Part shown: in pieces, positions 40,861 through 54,750 of the stretch
How positions within the stretch are numbered: the first letter of the stretch is position 1
Layout: each line of letters starts with the position of its first letter
NCBI RefSeq assembly: GCF_002246015.1
Contig: NZ_NOLJ01000009.1
Location: 258,967 to 322,966, forward strand
Origin: Nostoc sp. 'Peltigera membranacea cyanobiont' 210A
Lineage (GTDB): Bacteria; Cyanobacteriota; Cyanobacteriia; Cyanobacteriales; Nostocaceae
DNA: 64,000 nt
Reading direction: 5' to 3'
Position numbers and translations under genes: made by a program
Notes under the pieces: generated by a model
Seen by the model: only the letters and a program-made list of their open reading frames with translations
Told to the model about the DNA's origin: nothing
Databases searched by the model: none

Positions 40861-41598
40861 TTGAGTATTATTTCCCAATTTTTTAAGAGATTTGTATTTG
40901 TGAATACAATCATCGAAGGAGCTTTCAAAGCTTTTGAGCTATTAACCAGTGGTGATAGTGACGTTTTCCAAGTCATGACGATGACATTGTTTGTATCTGG
41001 AACAGCTACAGCCATTAGCGTTTTACTGGGACTACCATTAGGACTGTGGCTAGCATTAGTGGATTTCATCGGCAAACAAACTCTGACTAGTTTGATTAAC
41101 TTCGGTATGGGATTACCACCCGTCGTAGTCGGTTTATTCGTCAGTATGTTTTTGTGGCGATCTGGCCCATTGGGAAATCTGGATTTAATTTATACACCCA
41201 TAGCTATGATCGTCGCCCAAACCATCATTGCTTTTCCAATTGTTGCTGGCTTCAGTTTTGCGGCAATTATCAGTATTAATCCGAAGCTACGCTGGCGATT
41301 GTTATCAATGGGGGCGACACAGTGGCAAGCCAACTGGTTGCTAATCAAGGAAGCACGGTTAGGGTTAATGGCTGCAATCATGGCTGGTTTTGGTCGCGTC
41401 ATCTCGGAAGTTGGTGCATCCATGATGGTGGGCGGCAATATTAAGGGGCAGACTAGAGTCCTGACTACAGCGATCGTTACGGAGGTAGGGAAAGGAAATT
41501 ACGATGTTGCAATAGCGATCGCATACATCCTCCTGATCATCACATACACCGTAATCGTGTTGCTGACTATCCTACAGCATGACAAGAAAATCCTATGA
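40861..41598 (+). CDS. vupB: Vanadate/tungstate-type ABC permease VupB
   Basis: 245-residue permease with about five membrane helices and the EAA-type loop SMGATQWQANWLLIKEARLGLMAA followed by GRVISEVGASMMVGGNI, as in TupB. It forms the membrane channel with VupC bound below. The reading frame opens with TTG at 40861; a GTG at 40900 (start NTIIEGAFKAF) with AAGAGA upstream is a credible alternative. It overlaps vupC by 4 nt. Confidence 0.9.
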   Translation: MSIISQFFKRFVFVNTIIEGAFKAFELLTSGDSDVFQVMTMTLFVSGTATAISVLLGLPLGLWLALVDFIGKQTLTSLINFGMGLPPVVVGLFVSMFLWRSGPLGNLDLIYTPIAMIVAQTIIAFPIVAGFSFAAIISINPKLRWRLLSMGATQWQANWLLIKEARLGLMAAIMAGFGRVISEVGASMMVGGNIKGQTRVLTTAIVTEVGKGNYDVAIAIAYILLIITYTVIVLLTILQHDKKIL

Positions 41599-42677
41599 GT
41601 ACTAACGAATATGTTCTGAATATGCGACAGGTGAGCGTCGCTAGCAAACCACGTAAGAATATCCTGTCAATTAACAATTTTACAGTCCGTCCAGGGGAAC
41701 TGGTTGCTGTGATTGGCCCCAATGGTGCTGGTAAAAGCACTTTGTTAAGAACAATCAATCTCTTGCAACCTTACTGTGGTGAGATGCAATTATTTGGAGA
41801 GGATGTCCATAATACCAATAAAACATTGTTGCGTCGTCGTTCGGCTTTGGTCTTTCAGGAAACCTTACTACTGGATGACACTGTTTTTAATAATGTTGCT
41901 AAGGTATTAAAGTTTCGCGGCACACCAACACACAAGATTAAGCAAAGGGTACATACTGCACTAACAACTTTTGGCTGTGAACACTTAGCAAATCAGTCAG
42001 CTCGTTCTCTGTCTGGTGGTGAAGCGAAACGAGTTTGTATTGCCTGCGGTTTAGTTGCTGATTCCGAATTGCTGCTTTTGGATGAGCCTTCTGCCTCTTT
42101 AGATGTGGGAATACGTCCCCAGATGATCGAGAAAATTAGACAATGGGCGCAAGCGAGGGGATCGGCAGTTATATTAGTCAGTCATAATTTTACAGATATA
42201 CTGCATTTTGCCGATCGAGCGATCGCTTTATTTGACGGCTGTATTGTCCAGGATGATAACTTGGAAACTATCATCCGCCGACCAGCTAACGAGCAGCTTG
42301 CCAGACTGGTAGGGATAGATAATATTATTCCGTGCCATGTAGAACGGAGTAGCCGTGGAAATTTTATCAAACTTGTAAACGGGATAGAGTTTTTCTATCC
42401 TGGGGAAATCACAAAACCAATTACTACATGTTGTTTATCTGGCGATACTTTCAATCTTTACGATGCAAGTTCTTCAATGCGACACAAACTGTGTTCGGTA
42501 ATTATTGAAGGACTAGTTGAACGGGTTTTAAATGGTATTGGAATTTGTAGTATTTGGGTTAAGGTGGGAGAACAAACTTTAATCGCCAGGGTGCCTCGGA
42601 ATCATATATTTGGCAATGTATATCCCCATGAGATAATTAAACTAGCATTCAATCCTAAAGATGCACATTTTGTTTAG
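41595..42677 (+). CDS. vupC: Vanadate/tungstate-type ABC ATPase VupC
   Basis: 360 residues. Walker A GPNGAGKST (about 43), Q-loop VFQETLLL, signature LSGGEAKRV, Walker B LLLLDEPSASLD, H-loop VSHNF. After about 235 a C-terminal TOBE-like region (FIKLVNGIEFFYPGE and the final VGEQTLIARVPRNHIF) may sense the cargo. Overlaps vupB by ATGA. Energises vanadate uptake in the cytoplasmic membrane. Confidence 0.9.
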   Translation: MSTNEYVLNMRQVSVASKPRKNILSINNFTVRPGELVAVIGPNGAGKSTLLRTINLLQPYCGEMQLFGEDVHNTNKTLLRRRSALVFQETLLLDDTVFNNVAKVLKFRGTPTHKIKQRVHTALTTFGCEHLANQSARSLSGGEAKRVCIACGLVADSELLLLDEPSASLDVGIRPQMIEKIRQWAQARGSAVILVSHNFTDILHFADRAIALFDGCIVQDDNLETIIRRPANEQLARLVGIDNIIPCHVERSSRGNFIKLVNGIEFFYPGEITKPITTCCLSGDTFNLYDASSSMRHKLCSVIIEGLVERVLNGIGICSIWVKVGEQTLIARVPRNHIFGNVYPHEIIKLAFNPKDAHFV

Positions 42678-42828
42678 AAGGAGAGACGGTTTTATACTAG
42701 AAATAGTGGAATAAATAAGAATTTAGTCAGTCCAATTAGCAAAATATTCTAAAATTTTACACGCGGCAGTATTTATCTTATTAAAACCATCATCTGGTGC
42801 AAGTATTTGTTCGGGTTTATGAATATAC

Positions 42829-43452
42829 TCAGCACTCTAACTGGGCAGTCAAAACCGTTTCGACAACACCGGATTTTGATGCAGTCTGAATTAGTGCTGC
42901 CGCGACTTTTTTCGCCTGTGAAGCGGTTGACCAACTTCCTTCCATCATCGCAACCACGATCGCACCTTGCACGAGGAGAAGCAGTTGCCTGGCCAACTGT
43001 TCGGGTGATGAAACTTCTGCGGCTTGAGCTAGACTCTTGATATAACGGTAAATCGATTGTTGATGCTCCAATGCCACTCGATGTCCAGGATGGTCAGCAT
43101 TGGCTAGTTCCACTGAAGCATTAATGAATGCACAACCTCGGAAATCTGGGCTTTCAAACCATTCCCGTAACGCATCAAATATTGCCAATAGTTGTTGGGA
43201 TGGGTTAGAAGCTCGTTGCTCAATCGTGGTTTTGAGCCATTCACACCATTGTTCATCCTGTTGTCGCAGCCACGCTTCAATTAATGCATCCTTTGACTTG
43301 AAATGATTGTAGAGTGACATTTTAGCAACGCCAGATTCCGCAACAATTCTGTCAATACCGACATTGCGAATTCCCTCTCGATAAAACAAGCCTGATGCTG
43401 TACTTAGGATGCGATCGCGAACAGATTTACGGTTTGTTTTCGGTTTAGTCAT
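42829..43452 (-). CDS. TetR/AcrR-family regulator
   Basis: About 207 residues. N-terminal HTH (VRDRILSTASGLFYREGIRN, then RIVAESGVAKMSLYNHFKSKDALI) is of the TetR type close to the LmrA/YxaF group; the helical C-terminal domain (FEDPDF-like FESPDFRGCAFINASVEL) binds an unknown ligand. It lies between vupC and the right vnfD repeat arm, on the opposite strand to both. A palindrome at 43501 is a probable autoregulatory operator. Its targets may or may not include vup or vnf. Confidence 0.85.
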   Translation of the reverse strand: MTKPKTNRKSVRDRILSTASGLFYREGIRNVGIDRIVAESGVAKMSLYNHFKSKDALIEAWLRQQDEQWCEWLKTTIEQRASNPSQQLLAIFDALREWFESPDFRGCAFINASVELANADHPGHRVALEHQQSIYRYIKSLAQAAEVSSPEQLARQLLLLVQGAIVVAMMEGSWSTASQAKKVAAALIQTASKSGVVETVLTAQLEC

Positions 43453-43500
43453 TTTAAACACCAGGTTATTTAATTAATCTGGAAGTTCAATTAAGTTTGC

Positions 43501-43518
43501 TTTACCCAATTGGTTAAA
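43501..43518. promoter_or_regulatory. Candidate TetR operator
   Basis: Palindrome TTTACCCAATTGGTTAAA about 50 bp upstream of the tetR start. The rest of the spacer 43462-43824 shows no gene; short frames near 43640 have no family likeness. Confidence 0.5.
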
Positions 43519-43824
43519 TAGCAAATAATATTATTTATCGATTACTTATTCTATTTTTTGATTCGCCAAAGCTTTGATTTTTTCTGAGGATTTAAGAAAA
43601 AACTATCTGTAAATAATAAAAGATTTATCCCAAAAGTGATTGATGAACTGCAAGCAGACCAAAGTCCCCCCGAACTTCAGAACTGCTACCGATCATGTAC
43701 TTCCACAATCCTCCAGAAACTTGTGGAGCAAGACCATCAGTTCATCAAACAATTGGTTAACTTATGGGATTTGGCTTCATCACTACAGCGCAAGTGCTTG
43801 GAGATCCTTTGTGCGTGAAGTGGT

Positions 43825-48212
<4,388 letters not shown>

Positions 48213-48343
48213 AAGAGTGATATGTATGGGGGATGGCATCTATCCACAGTGGTATTTCTGTCATCCACCCCCAACTGTCTCGCCAAATTATTAGATGGTA
48301 TTTCCATCTGAATTTTAAGATACTTAGCAATCCTACATCAATT

Positions 48344-48403
48344 GTAAACCAGGCAGCACCCGTTTAACTGATTAGTTAGAGGGCGGCTCAGTAGCCTGGT
48401 TTA
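48344..48403 (+). promoter_or_regulatory. Long hairpin between vnfK and vnfE
   Basis: Perfect 11-bp stem GTAAACCAGGC / GCCTGGTTTAC around a 38-nt loop, then a second hairpin TGGGGG-AAA-CCCCCA (48435-48449) nested inside GGCAGTTCC / GGAACTGC arms. No T-run follows, so processing or stability control of the polycistron is likelier than termination. Confidence 0.5.
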
Positions 48404-48508
48404 CGACTCACCCTCCGGGTTCGGCAGTTCCTCCTGGGGGAAACCCCCAAGACCAGACTGCCTCACAGGGAACTGCTAAAAAAGCTATTGAAAGACTGGA
48501 GAGCTATC

Positions 48509-50041
48509 ATGACTGCAACAAGTATAGATAAGAATGTCGTATTTTACGGAAATTTGAGTGAACTGTATCGCTTGGCAAAAGAGGGGAAGATTAAGACCAC
48601 TTTGCAAGGTAGTCATACTCGCCCCTGTAAATTTTGGACTGCAACGAAGATTTTAAGTGGGATTAAAAATGCAATTGTAATTTCTCACGGGCCGAGTGGC
48701 TGTGCTTATGGAGTCAAGCGGGCATACAAGCTGACTAATAGCCGCAATAGTGGTTCACCTTATGAACCAGTGGTGACTACGAACATGAGTGAGAAGGCGG
48801 TAATTTTTGGTGGCGAAAAAGAATTAGCAGGCGCGATTCGAGAAGTAGATGAAAAATACCATCCCGATGCGATCGTTGTTGCCACTAGTTGTGCGTCTGG
48901 TATTATTGGCGACTGTGTTGATGACGTAGTGAATAAAGCCCGCAGCGAAATCGATGCTGAGATCATGACGATACATTGTGAAGGATTTGCCGGGGAGTAT
49001 CGCAGTGGATTTGATATCGTATTTCGGCAAATCGTAGACTTTATGGAGCCGCCAACTCCAGAGCGGAAAGCACAACTAGCCGATGCTGTCAATATTGTGG
49101 GCGCAAAGATGGGCCCTGAAAGAACAGAAGTCGAAACTGATGTTAAAGAACTGGTGCGATTGATAGAAGGAATGGGGGCACGAGTTCATAGCGTCATCGC
49201 TGGTGACTGTACTTTAGAAGAACTCAAGCAAGCACCGAGTGCGGCAGTAAACTGTACTTTATGTTTGGATCTTGGCTATACCATTGGTAAAGCCATGTCA
49301 GACAAGTTCGGTACTCCGCTAAACTCTACCATCCTTCCCTATGGAATCACTGCTACAGAAAAATGGCTGGAAGGGGCGGCAAAATATTTAGGCATGGAAG
49401 AACAAGCGGCTGCCCTAATGGAAAAGGAATATGCCGCAATCAAGACTGAATTTGAAGCAGCTAAGGGTTATATAGAAGGGAAGTTAGCGATTATAGAAGG
49501 ACATGATGCTATCAAGTGCTTATCCCTTGCTCACATGTTGGATCGTGATTTTGGGATGCGTGTAGTAATCTATAACTTCCATCCCTGGAGTACAGAAGCA
49601 CGAGAAACCAGTGTAGACTACCTATTGGAAACAGGGTTAGACCCGGAAATCCTGATTACGAAAGGGACACTGGCCTTTGGCAAGTACGAGTCCATGAAAC
49701 AAACGGAAGATGAATTACTAGATTTCATTGGTGGTCTTGATGCAGAATCGGTAGTTTATTTTGGTTCTTCCTTGAGTTTCCCCCATATTCCCGTAGTCGA
49801 TTTAAATGCTATCTTAAATCGTCCCAGATTTGGCTATCGCGGAGCCTTAAAGGTCGCAAGGTGTATTAAAACAGCACTTCAATATGGGTTTAGACCTCGG
49901 AGTGCTTTAACCAAGCAAATGGTATTCCCTAAAAATTCCGGGTTAGCATCTACTCAATCACTAAGCGGAAAATTAGCTCAAGACATGCCTGATTGTACCG
50001 TATATGCAGAGAAGAGACGGGGAAAATGTATGAACGAGTAA
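48509..50041 (+). CDS. vnfE: V-nitrogenase cofactor scaffold subunit VnfE
   Basis: 510 residues, NifE/VnfE family: CKFWTATKIL, SHGPSGCAYGVK, ATSCASGIIGDC, HCEGFAGEYRSGF and the late FGYRGALKVAR. With VnfN it should build the FeV-cofactor. It is distinct from the NifE at 2290 and lacks that protein's polar N-terminal tail but has a C-terminal tail of about 40 residues with several Cys. ATG 48509 follows GGAGAG; the TTG at 48488 is unlikely. Confidence 0.92.
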   Translation: MTATSIDKNVVFYGNLSELYRLAKEGKIKTTLQGSHTRPCKFWTATKILSGIKNAIVISHGPSGCAYGVKRAYKLTNSRNSGSPYEPVVTTNMSEKAVIFGGEKELAGAIREVDEKYHPDAIVVATSCASGIIGDCVDDVVNKARSEIDAEIMTIHCEGFAGEYRSGFDIVFRQIVDFMEPPTPERKAQLADAVNIVGAKMGPERTEVETDVKELVRLIEGMGARVHSVIAGDCTLEELKQAPSAAVNCTLCLDLGYTIGKAMSDKFGTPLNSTILPYGITATEKWLEGAAKYLGMEEQAAALMEKEYAAIKTEFEAAKGYIEGKLAIIEGHDAIKCLSLAHMLDRDFGMRVVIYNFHPWSTEARETSVDYLLETGLDPEILITKGTLAFGKYESMKQTEDELLDFIGGLDAESVVYFGSSLSFPHIPVVDLNAILNRPRFGYRGALKVARCIKTALQYGFRPRSALTKQMVFPKNSGLASTQSLSGKLAQDMPDCTVYAEKRRGKCMNE

Positions 50042-50269
50042 TAAATAAAATGTGACTTTGCTAAATAAAAGTATGGATTTGTCTCACGCAGAAAATTGTA
50101 GGTTGGGTAGAACGTTCGCGCAGCGTCCCGTAGGGAAGTGAAACCCAACAAACTCTTCGGAAATGTTGGGTTTCGTTCCTCAAACGCCACTTGCTTCAAG
50201 TCGGCAGAGCCGCCCAACGCAGTGGCTCCCCAACCTACGTAGACTGATACGGACAAGGCTTAAGCCAAA

Positions 50270-50470
50270 AATGTCAAGGCGGAAGCCGTTACAGGCTGCG
50301 CGAAATACGGAAACGTCAAGGCAAAAGCCGTTACAGGGAAGGCAGAAGCTGTTACAGGCTGCGCGAAATACGGAAACGTCAAGGCGGAAGTCGCTACAGG
50401 AAAAACAGAAGCCGTTACAGGCTGCACAAAACACGGAAACGTCGAGGCAGAAATCGCTACAGGCTGCGTG
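50270..50470 (+). repeat. Tandem repeat array between vnfE and vnfN
   Basis: About 200 bp of imperfect repeats: units like GAAACGTCAAGGCGGAAGCC followed by GTTACAGGCTGCGCGAAATACG, alternating long (about 42 bp) and short (about 26 bp) forms. Frames across it on both strands are by-products. The spacer 50042-50269 before it holds an interspersed CGTTCGC/CGTAGGG repeat. Confidence 0.75.
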
Positions 50471-50514
50471 AAACGCGTTTACCATAGTTAAACTTTAGAG
50501 AAACAGGAGGAAAA

Positions 50515-51858
50515 ATGTCTGCTGAAACGACTTTTGACAATTGTAACCATAGTAAAGACCCAGTAGTTGGCTGTGCCCTTGAAGGTATTGCAACTACAGT
50601 TGCTGGTATTAAAGATGTTAGTATTGTGATTCAGTCTCCACAGGGTTGCGCGTCCACTGTCGCAGCTGGGTATGATGCTCATGAGGTTGATTTCACCAAG
50701 CGGAAAGTAGGTTGTACTCGTCTTTTTGAGTCAGACATTGTGATGGGAGCGTCTGAGAAACTCAAAGGGATGATTAAAGAGGCGGATCAATCTTTTGATT
50801 CTAAGGTGATGTTTGTCGTTGGGACTTGCGCGGCAGACATCATTGGTGAAGATATTGCGGGATTGTGCAACCAGCTTCAGCCAGATATCAAAGCCAAACT
50901 CGTTCCTTTAATGGCTGGTGGGTTTCGGGGCAATGCTTACGATGGCTTGGAGATGGGTTTGGAGGCTTTACTTCCTTTTATCAAAAAAAGGCAGACCAAG
51001 AGAAGGGGCAGGAAGCCAAGGATTGTAAATATCATTGCACCACAGGCAAATCTGAATCCTACTTGGTGGGCTGATTTGGAATGGGTAAAGCAGACGTTAA
51101 AATCTTTAAGGATTAAAGTACAGACAGTCTTCTCTCATAATACCTCCTTTGAAGAACTAGAGCAAGCTGGTGAGGCAACCGCCAATATTGTTCTCAGTCA
51201 TGATGTTGGGTATAAGTTTGCTCGCAAAATGCAACAGACCCATGACATCCCTTTGATCCTTGATGATATACCTTTACCGATAGGTGTAAATAACACTACT
51301 CGATGGTTGAAGGCATTGGCGGCACATTTCAAGATAGATGAAAAAGTCGAGCCGCTAATTAAACAAGGCGAAGAAATGGTCGTAGATACACTTCGCAAAC
51401 GAGCATTGATGATTATTCCCCGATATCGTAACTGTAGAATTGCCGTATCTGCGGATGGGACGCTTGGCATTGGACTGGTGAGAATGCTTTTTGAAGAATT
51501 AGAGATGATTCCTGAAGTCTTATTATTCCGCTCGGCGATGCCTGATTCTCGTTCAATTCTGGAGCGAGAACTGCACAGCCTCGGTCTTACTTCCCGCGTA
51601 ATATTTTCGGCAGATGGCTATCAGGTAAAACAGACTTTAGAAGAGTTTGATGTTGATGCTGTGATTGGCTCGGCATGGGAAAAATACATGGCAGAGGAAC
51701 TAGGAATAAAAATTGCTTTTGATGTATTTAGCCCCACTAACAGAGAAACTTATGTTGACAAGCCATATTTTGGCTATGAAGGCATGATCAATATAATGGA
51801 GGTGATTGCTAACGATTGGGATAGAGCTTTTCGTTCCAAAGAGATTCATTGGACATAG
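50515..51858 (+). CDS. vnfN: V-nitrogenase cofactor scaffold subunit VnfN
   Basis: 447 residues of the NifN/VnfN family: CNHSKDPVVGCALEG, QSPQGCASTVAAGYD, VGTCAADIIGEDIAG and the terminal PYFGYEGMINIME. Partner of VnfE in FeV-co assembly. AGGAGG stands 6 bp before the ATG. It ends the vnf operon. Between 175 and 185 a basic stretch (KKRQTKRRGRKPR) is unusual for the family. Confidence 0.92.
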   Translation: MSAETTFDNCNHSKDPVVGCALEGIATTVAGIKDVSIVIQSPQGCASTVAAGYDAHEVDFTKRKVGCTRLFESDIVMGASEKLKGMIKEADQSFDSKVMFVVGTCAADIIGEDIAGLCNQLQPDIKAKLVPLMAGGFRGNAYDGLEMGLEALLPFIKKRQTKRRGRKPRIVNIIAPQANLNPTWWADLEWVKQTLKSLRIKVQTVFSHNTSFEELEQAGEATANIVLSHDVGYKFARKMQQTHDIPLILDDIPLPIGVNNTTRWLKALAAHFKIDEKVEPLIKQGEEMVVDTLRKRALMIIPRYRNCRIAVSADGTLGIGLVRMLFEELEMIPEVLLFRSAMPDSRSILERELHSLGLTSRVIFSADGYQVKQTLEEFDVDAVIGSAWEKYMAEELGIKIAFDVFSPTNRETYVDKPYFGYEGMINIMEVIANDWDRAFRSKEIHWT

Positions 51859-52077
51859 AAAGGTATTGTGTCAAGAATGTTTTGATATCTTGATGCAGAG
51901 TTATCAAGAAGTGTTGTGCTACACGTCTGGAGTAACGGCGATCGCTACAACGAGGAGTAACTGCCGTTACAAAGCGTTAGCGAGAAGACGCCTGCTGTAA
52001 GATGCCTGTACCCAAGCTACGCGTAGTGTCTACTTTAGGAAAAGGGCTAGCACCTCTATCTAGACACGCTTAAAAGT

Positions 52078-52473
52078 TTGGTGAACCCCAAGACAATTGA
52101 TTACATAATTGTCAGTCATACAGAGCTAGACCATAGCGGTTTATTGGAAGATGTCCTCCAGTTAGCGCCTAGAGCTACAGTCTTAGCATCAATTGTCGCG
52201 CTCCAATTTCTGAAAGGGTTCGTATGCGATCGCAATTCTTGGCGGGTTGTGAAAACTGGCGATCATATACATATTGGCAAGGGACACGAAATTGAATTTG
52301 TGAGTGCGCCTAACTTACACTGGCCTGATACAATTTTCATCTGCGATGCCTGCGGCGGGCGTAGCCATCGCAAAACCCAAATCCTCTACACCTGTGATGC
52401 TTTTGGAATGCACTTTTGTGATGAGCGCACCTTCGCAAAAGCCTACTTTTCTCGTGGCTATAAAGTTTATTAA
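52078..52473 (+). pseudogene. Flavodiiron protein fragment (metallo-beta-lactamase part)
   Basis: About 130 codons match the middle of the diiron domain of cyanobacterial flavodiiron proteins: SHTELDHSGLLEDVLQLAP, then SAPNLHWPDTIF and TQILYTCDAFGMH. Both ends, the flavodoxin and the reductase domains are missing, and an interspersed repeat (coding ACGGRSHR) interrupts the conserved part. Intact relatives reduce O2 in heterocysts. This is a relic. Confidence 0.75.
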
Positions 52474-52945
52474 TAAATAAACTATCCGTATTCAAAGAAA
52501 ACTATATAAAATTTATTACTAATTTATATATCAACAAATGTTGGTTAAATATTGAAGTTTTGTTGATTGGCTTTTTGAGATAAAGGTTACATACTAAAAC
52601 CAATCTATGTAAAATAAAGTAGTTAGGTTTCATTGAATAATGAGTCTTTATTGGCTCCATCATATAGCTAATTTTTAGGGCAAGAATATGAGTATTTTAG
52701 AATTGATGCACGGATTGAAATTTTTGCATGAGTATACTTTTAATTATTTATTCTAGAAATATTCATGGAAGGATATAGCTATTTTATGTGGTTTGCAGAG
52801 AACCTGTATAATCAACTAGTTTTATCGTAAAAAGTTGCTGATACTAAATGTGTTTAATTATTATAAATGAATTCTTTTCTTCAAAATAAGGTTTAAAAGT
52901 TTCGATTTACATCAACAAAGTGTATTTGCTTTGTAGAGGAATGTT
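52474..52945. other. AT-rich boundary spacer
   Basis: 472 bp, very AT-rich, no gene or repeat found. It marks the change from the vnf island to plasmid-type genes; no att site or tRNA was seen. Confidence 0.4.
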
Positions 52946-53863
52946 ATGTCTCCAAATAGAAACAATAAGGGTAAAAAAGTCATGTCTGATGAGAATACAA
53001 CCAATATTAATAATAGTAAACCTCAAAAGCGGCTAATAATTGTCACAGGTGATAAAGGTGGTGTAGGAAAAAGCACCTTTGCACGAGCGCTATTTCAACT
53101 GTACATTAATAAAAATTTACCCTGTGTTACTTATGAAGCTGACTTAAGAAATCCTCAGTTAGAAAGATATTTTCAAAAAGACTACCGACCTATAATACGT
53201 TACATTGATATTTTTCATAGAGGTGGTGCTGACGATTTATTAATTAATTTAGATGAGAGTGATTGTCCTATTACACTATTAGACTTACCAGCACAATCTG
53301 GAGGTTTCTTTGAAAGTTATGTCAAAGAGCTTTCATTTTTTGAAGTGCTTAAGACCGATATTAATTGTCAAGTGACGATGGTTTCAGTAATTAGTAGGGT
53401 TCTTGATTCCATAAATGTTCTAGAAAAACTGCGCGAACTTTGTAAAGATCAAGTAGATTATGTTGTTGTCAAGAACTTATTTCATGGTGAAGAAGAAAAA
53501 TTTGAGCGATATAATGACGCTTTTTTGCGTCAAAATATGCTTACAGAAGGTCTGGTAGAACTTGTGATGCCAGATTTATTCTATAAATCTTACGACTTTA
53601 TTGATCGTCATGCTCTGACATTTAATGAAGGTCAAACTCATAAAGGAACAAATATTGTGATTAAATCGAGAATTAAATCTTGGCTTGCTGAGTTTGAAGC
53701 GCAAATTAAGCCAGCATTTAATTTATTTGGCTTTGATATACAACCAGATGATTGTTACTATCCAGCAGTTGTTGAAAAGTCTAAGGAGCTTAGAGAAAAT
53801 GAAGAAAAAGAAAAAGCTAAAAATCAAGATTCAAATTTACAATCTGAAAATATAGCTGCTTAA
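52946..53863 (+). CDS. ParA/MinD-like P-loop ATPase, plasmid type, copy 1
   Basis: 305 residues. Residues about 29-50 give RLIIVTGDKGGVGKSTFARAL, a deviant Walker A with the signature Lys, followed by DLRNPQLERYF and the Walker B-like ITLLDLPAQSGGF. The fold is that of ParA/TraL-type ATPases of mobilisable plasmids rather than a chromosome partition ParA. GAGG precedes the ATG. It stands first of three same-strand genes. A role in plasmid transfer or maintenance is inferred. Confidence 0.75.
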   Translation: MSPNRNNKGKKVMSDENTTNINNSKPQKRLIIVTGDKGGVGKSTFARALFQLYINKNLPCVTYEADLRNPQLERYFQKDYRPIIRYIDIFHRGGADDLLINLDESDCPITLLDLPAQSGGFFESYVKELSFFEVLKTDINCQVTMVSVISRVLDSINVLEKLRELCKDQVDYVVVKNLFHGEEEKFERYNDAFLRQNMLTEGLVELVMPDLFYKSYDFIDRHALTFNEGQTHKGTNIVIKSRIKSWLAEFEAQIKPAFNLFGFDIQPDDCYYPAVVEKSKELRENEEKEKAKNQDSNLQSENIAA

Positions 53864-53886
53864 TTTAGTAGTTTGCTTAGTTTATT

Positions 53887-54693
53887 ATGTTTAGAAAGCG
53901 TTTTGTGATTACATCGGGTGATGCTCGTGTAGGTAAGTCCACAGCTTCTAGGCTCTTACTAGAGTTGTACTTGAAAAATAAACTCAATGTGCGTGTTTTC
54001 TACCACGGGCATCGCAATAAGCTATCGATGTATCAAACACAACGCTTTGAGATAAACCATTTGGGATTCTCTAGAGGTGATTCTGATAGGTTATTACTCG
54101 ACTTAGAAATGTTTCCGAAAATTGAAGTGATTTTGACTGATATGCCAGGTCAAAACCTCCGAGAATTCAAGTTTTTTGAGAGGGATGTTTCACTGATAGA
54201 AAACCTTAATTGTCTGGGATATCGTGTTACTTTCTTGCACCCGATATCACACCGTAAAGACTGTGTTGAAGATTATCTTCAGGATTTATATCAGCATTTT
54301 GGTAATCAGGTTGATTATGTTGTTATCCAAAATCATTACTTTGGCAAGCGATTTCGATACTATGAGGGGAGTCAATTCCAAGCTGATATTAAAAAACTAA
54401 ACGGCTTGGAACTAGTTTTAGGTGGATTGCATAATGACTTTTACCAGTTGCTTGAGGATACTAGTTTACCTTATACTCAACTAATTGAAACTAACTCTCC
54501 TCTTAATACTATTCAGCGTTCGCTAACATTCAACTGGATGGAGAATTTTCATAACTCTATTGTTTCTAATGGAATAGCTTCTAATTATCTAGGGTTGAGT
54601 ACGAACTGTGCAGAATTAGTTTCTATGGGTGTAAGTAAAAAAAATTCTTCCAATCTTGATGTAACTGAAGATATTGAATCTGAGAAATGGTAA
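53887..54693 (+). CDS. ParA-like P-loop protein, copy 2 (atypical Walker A)
   Basis: 268 residues, same layout as the gene before it: FVITSGDARVGKSTASRLLLEL, GDSDRLLLDLEMFPKIEVIL and DYVVIQNHYFG. The signature Lys of the deviant Walker A (KGG) is replaced (DAR), so it may bind nucleotide without the usual dimer-linked hydrolysis. It follows 23 bp after copy 1. Possibly works as a pair with it. Confidence 0.7.
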   Translation: MFRKRFVITSGDARVGKSTASRLLLELYLKNKLNVRVFYHGHRNKLSMYQTQRFEINHLGFSRGDSDRLLLDLEMFPKIEVILTDMPGQNLREFKFFERDVSLIENLNCLGYRVTFLHPISHRKDCVEDYLQDLYQHFGNQVDYVVIQNHYFGKRFRYYEGSQFQADIKKLNGLELVLGGLHNDFYQLLEDTSLPYTQLIETNSPLNTIQRSLTFNWMENFHNSIVSNGIASNYLGLSTNCAELVSMGVSKKNSSNLDVTEDIESEKW

Positions 54694-54750
54694 GTATTGG
54701 CTTTACGAAATTGAAAGTGAGACTTTAAATTGACTGTTTAAAAACAACCT

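Noticed and set aside
50270-50470. CRISPR array
   Set aside because: Repeat units vary in length and sequence, there are no unique equal spacers and no cas genes.
50163-50485. Open frames on both strands across the vnfE-vnfN spacer
   Set aside because: They only follow the tandem repeat, have repetitive Arg/Gln or Cys-rich products and no ribosome site.
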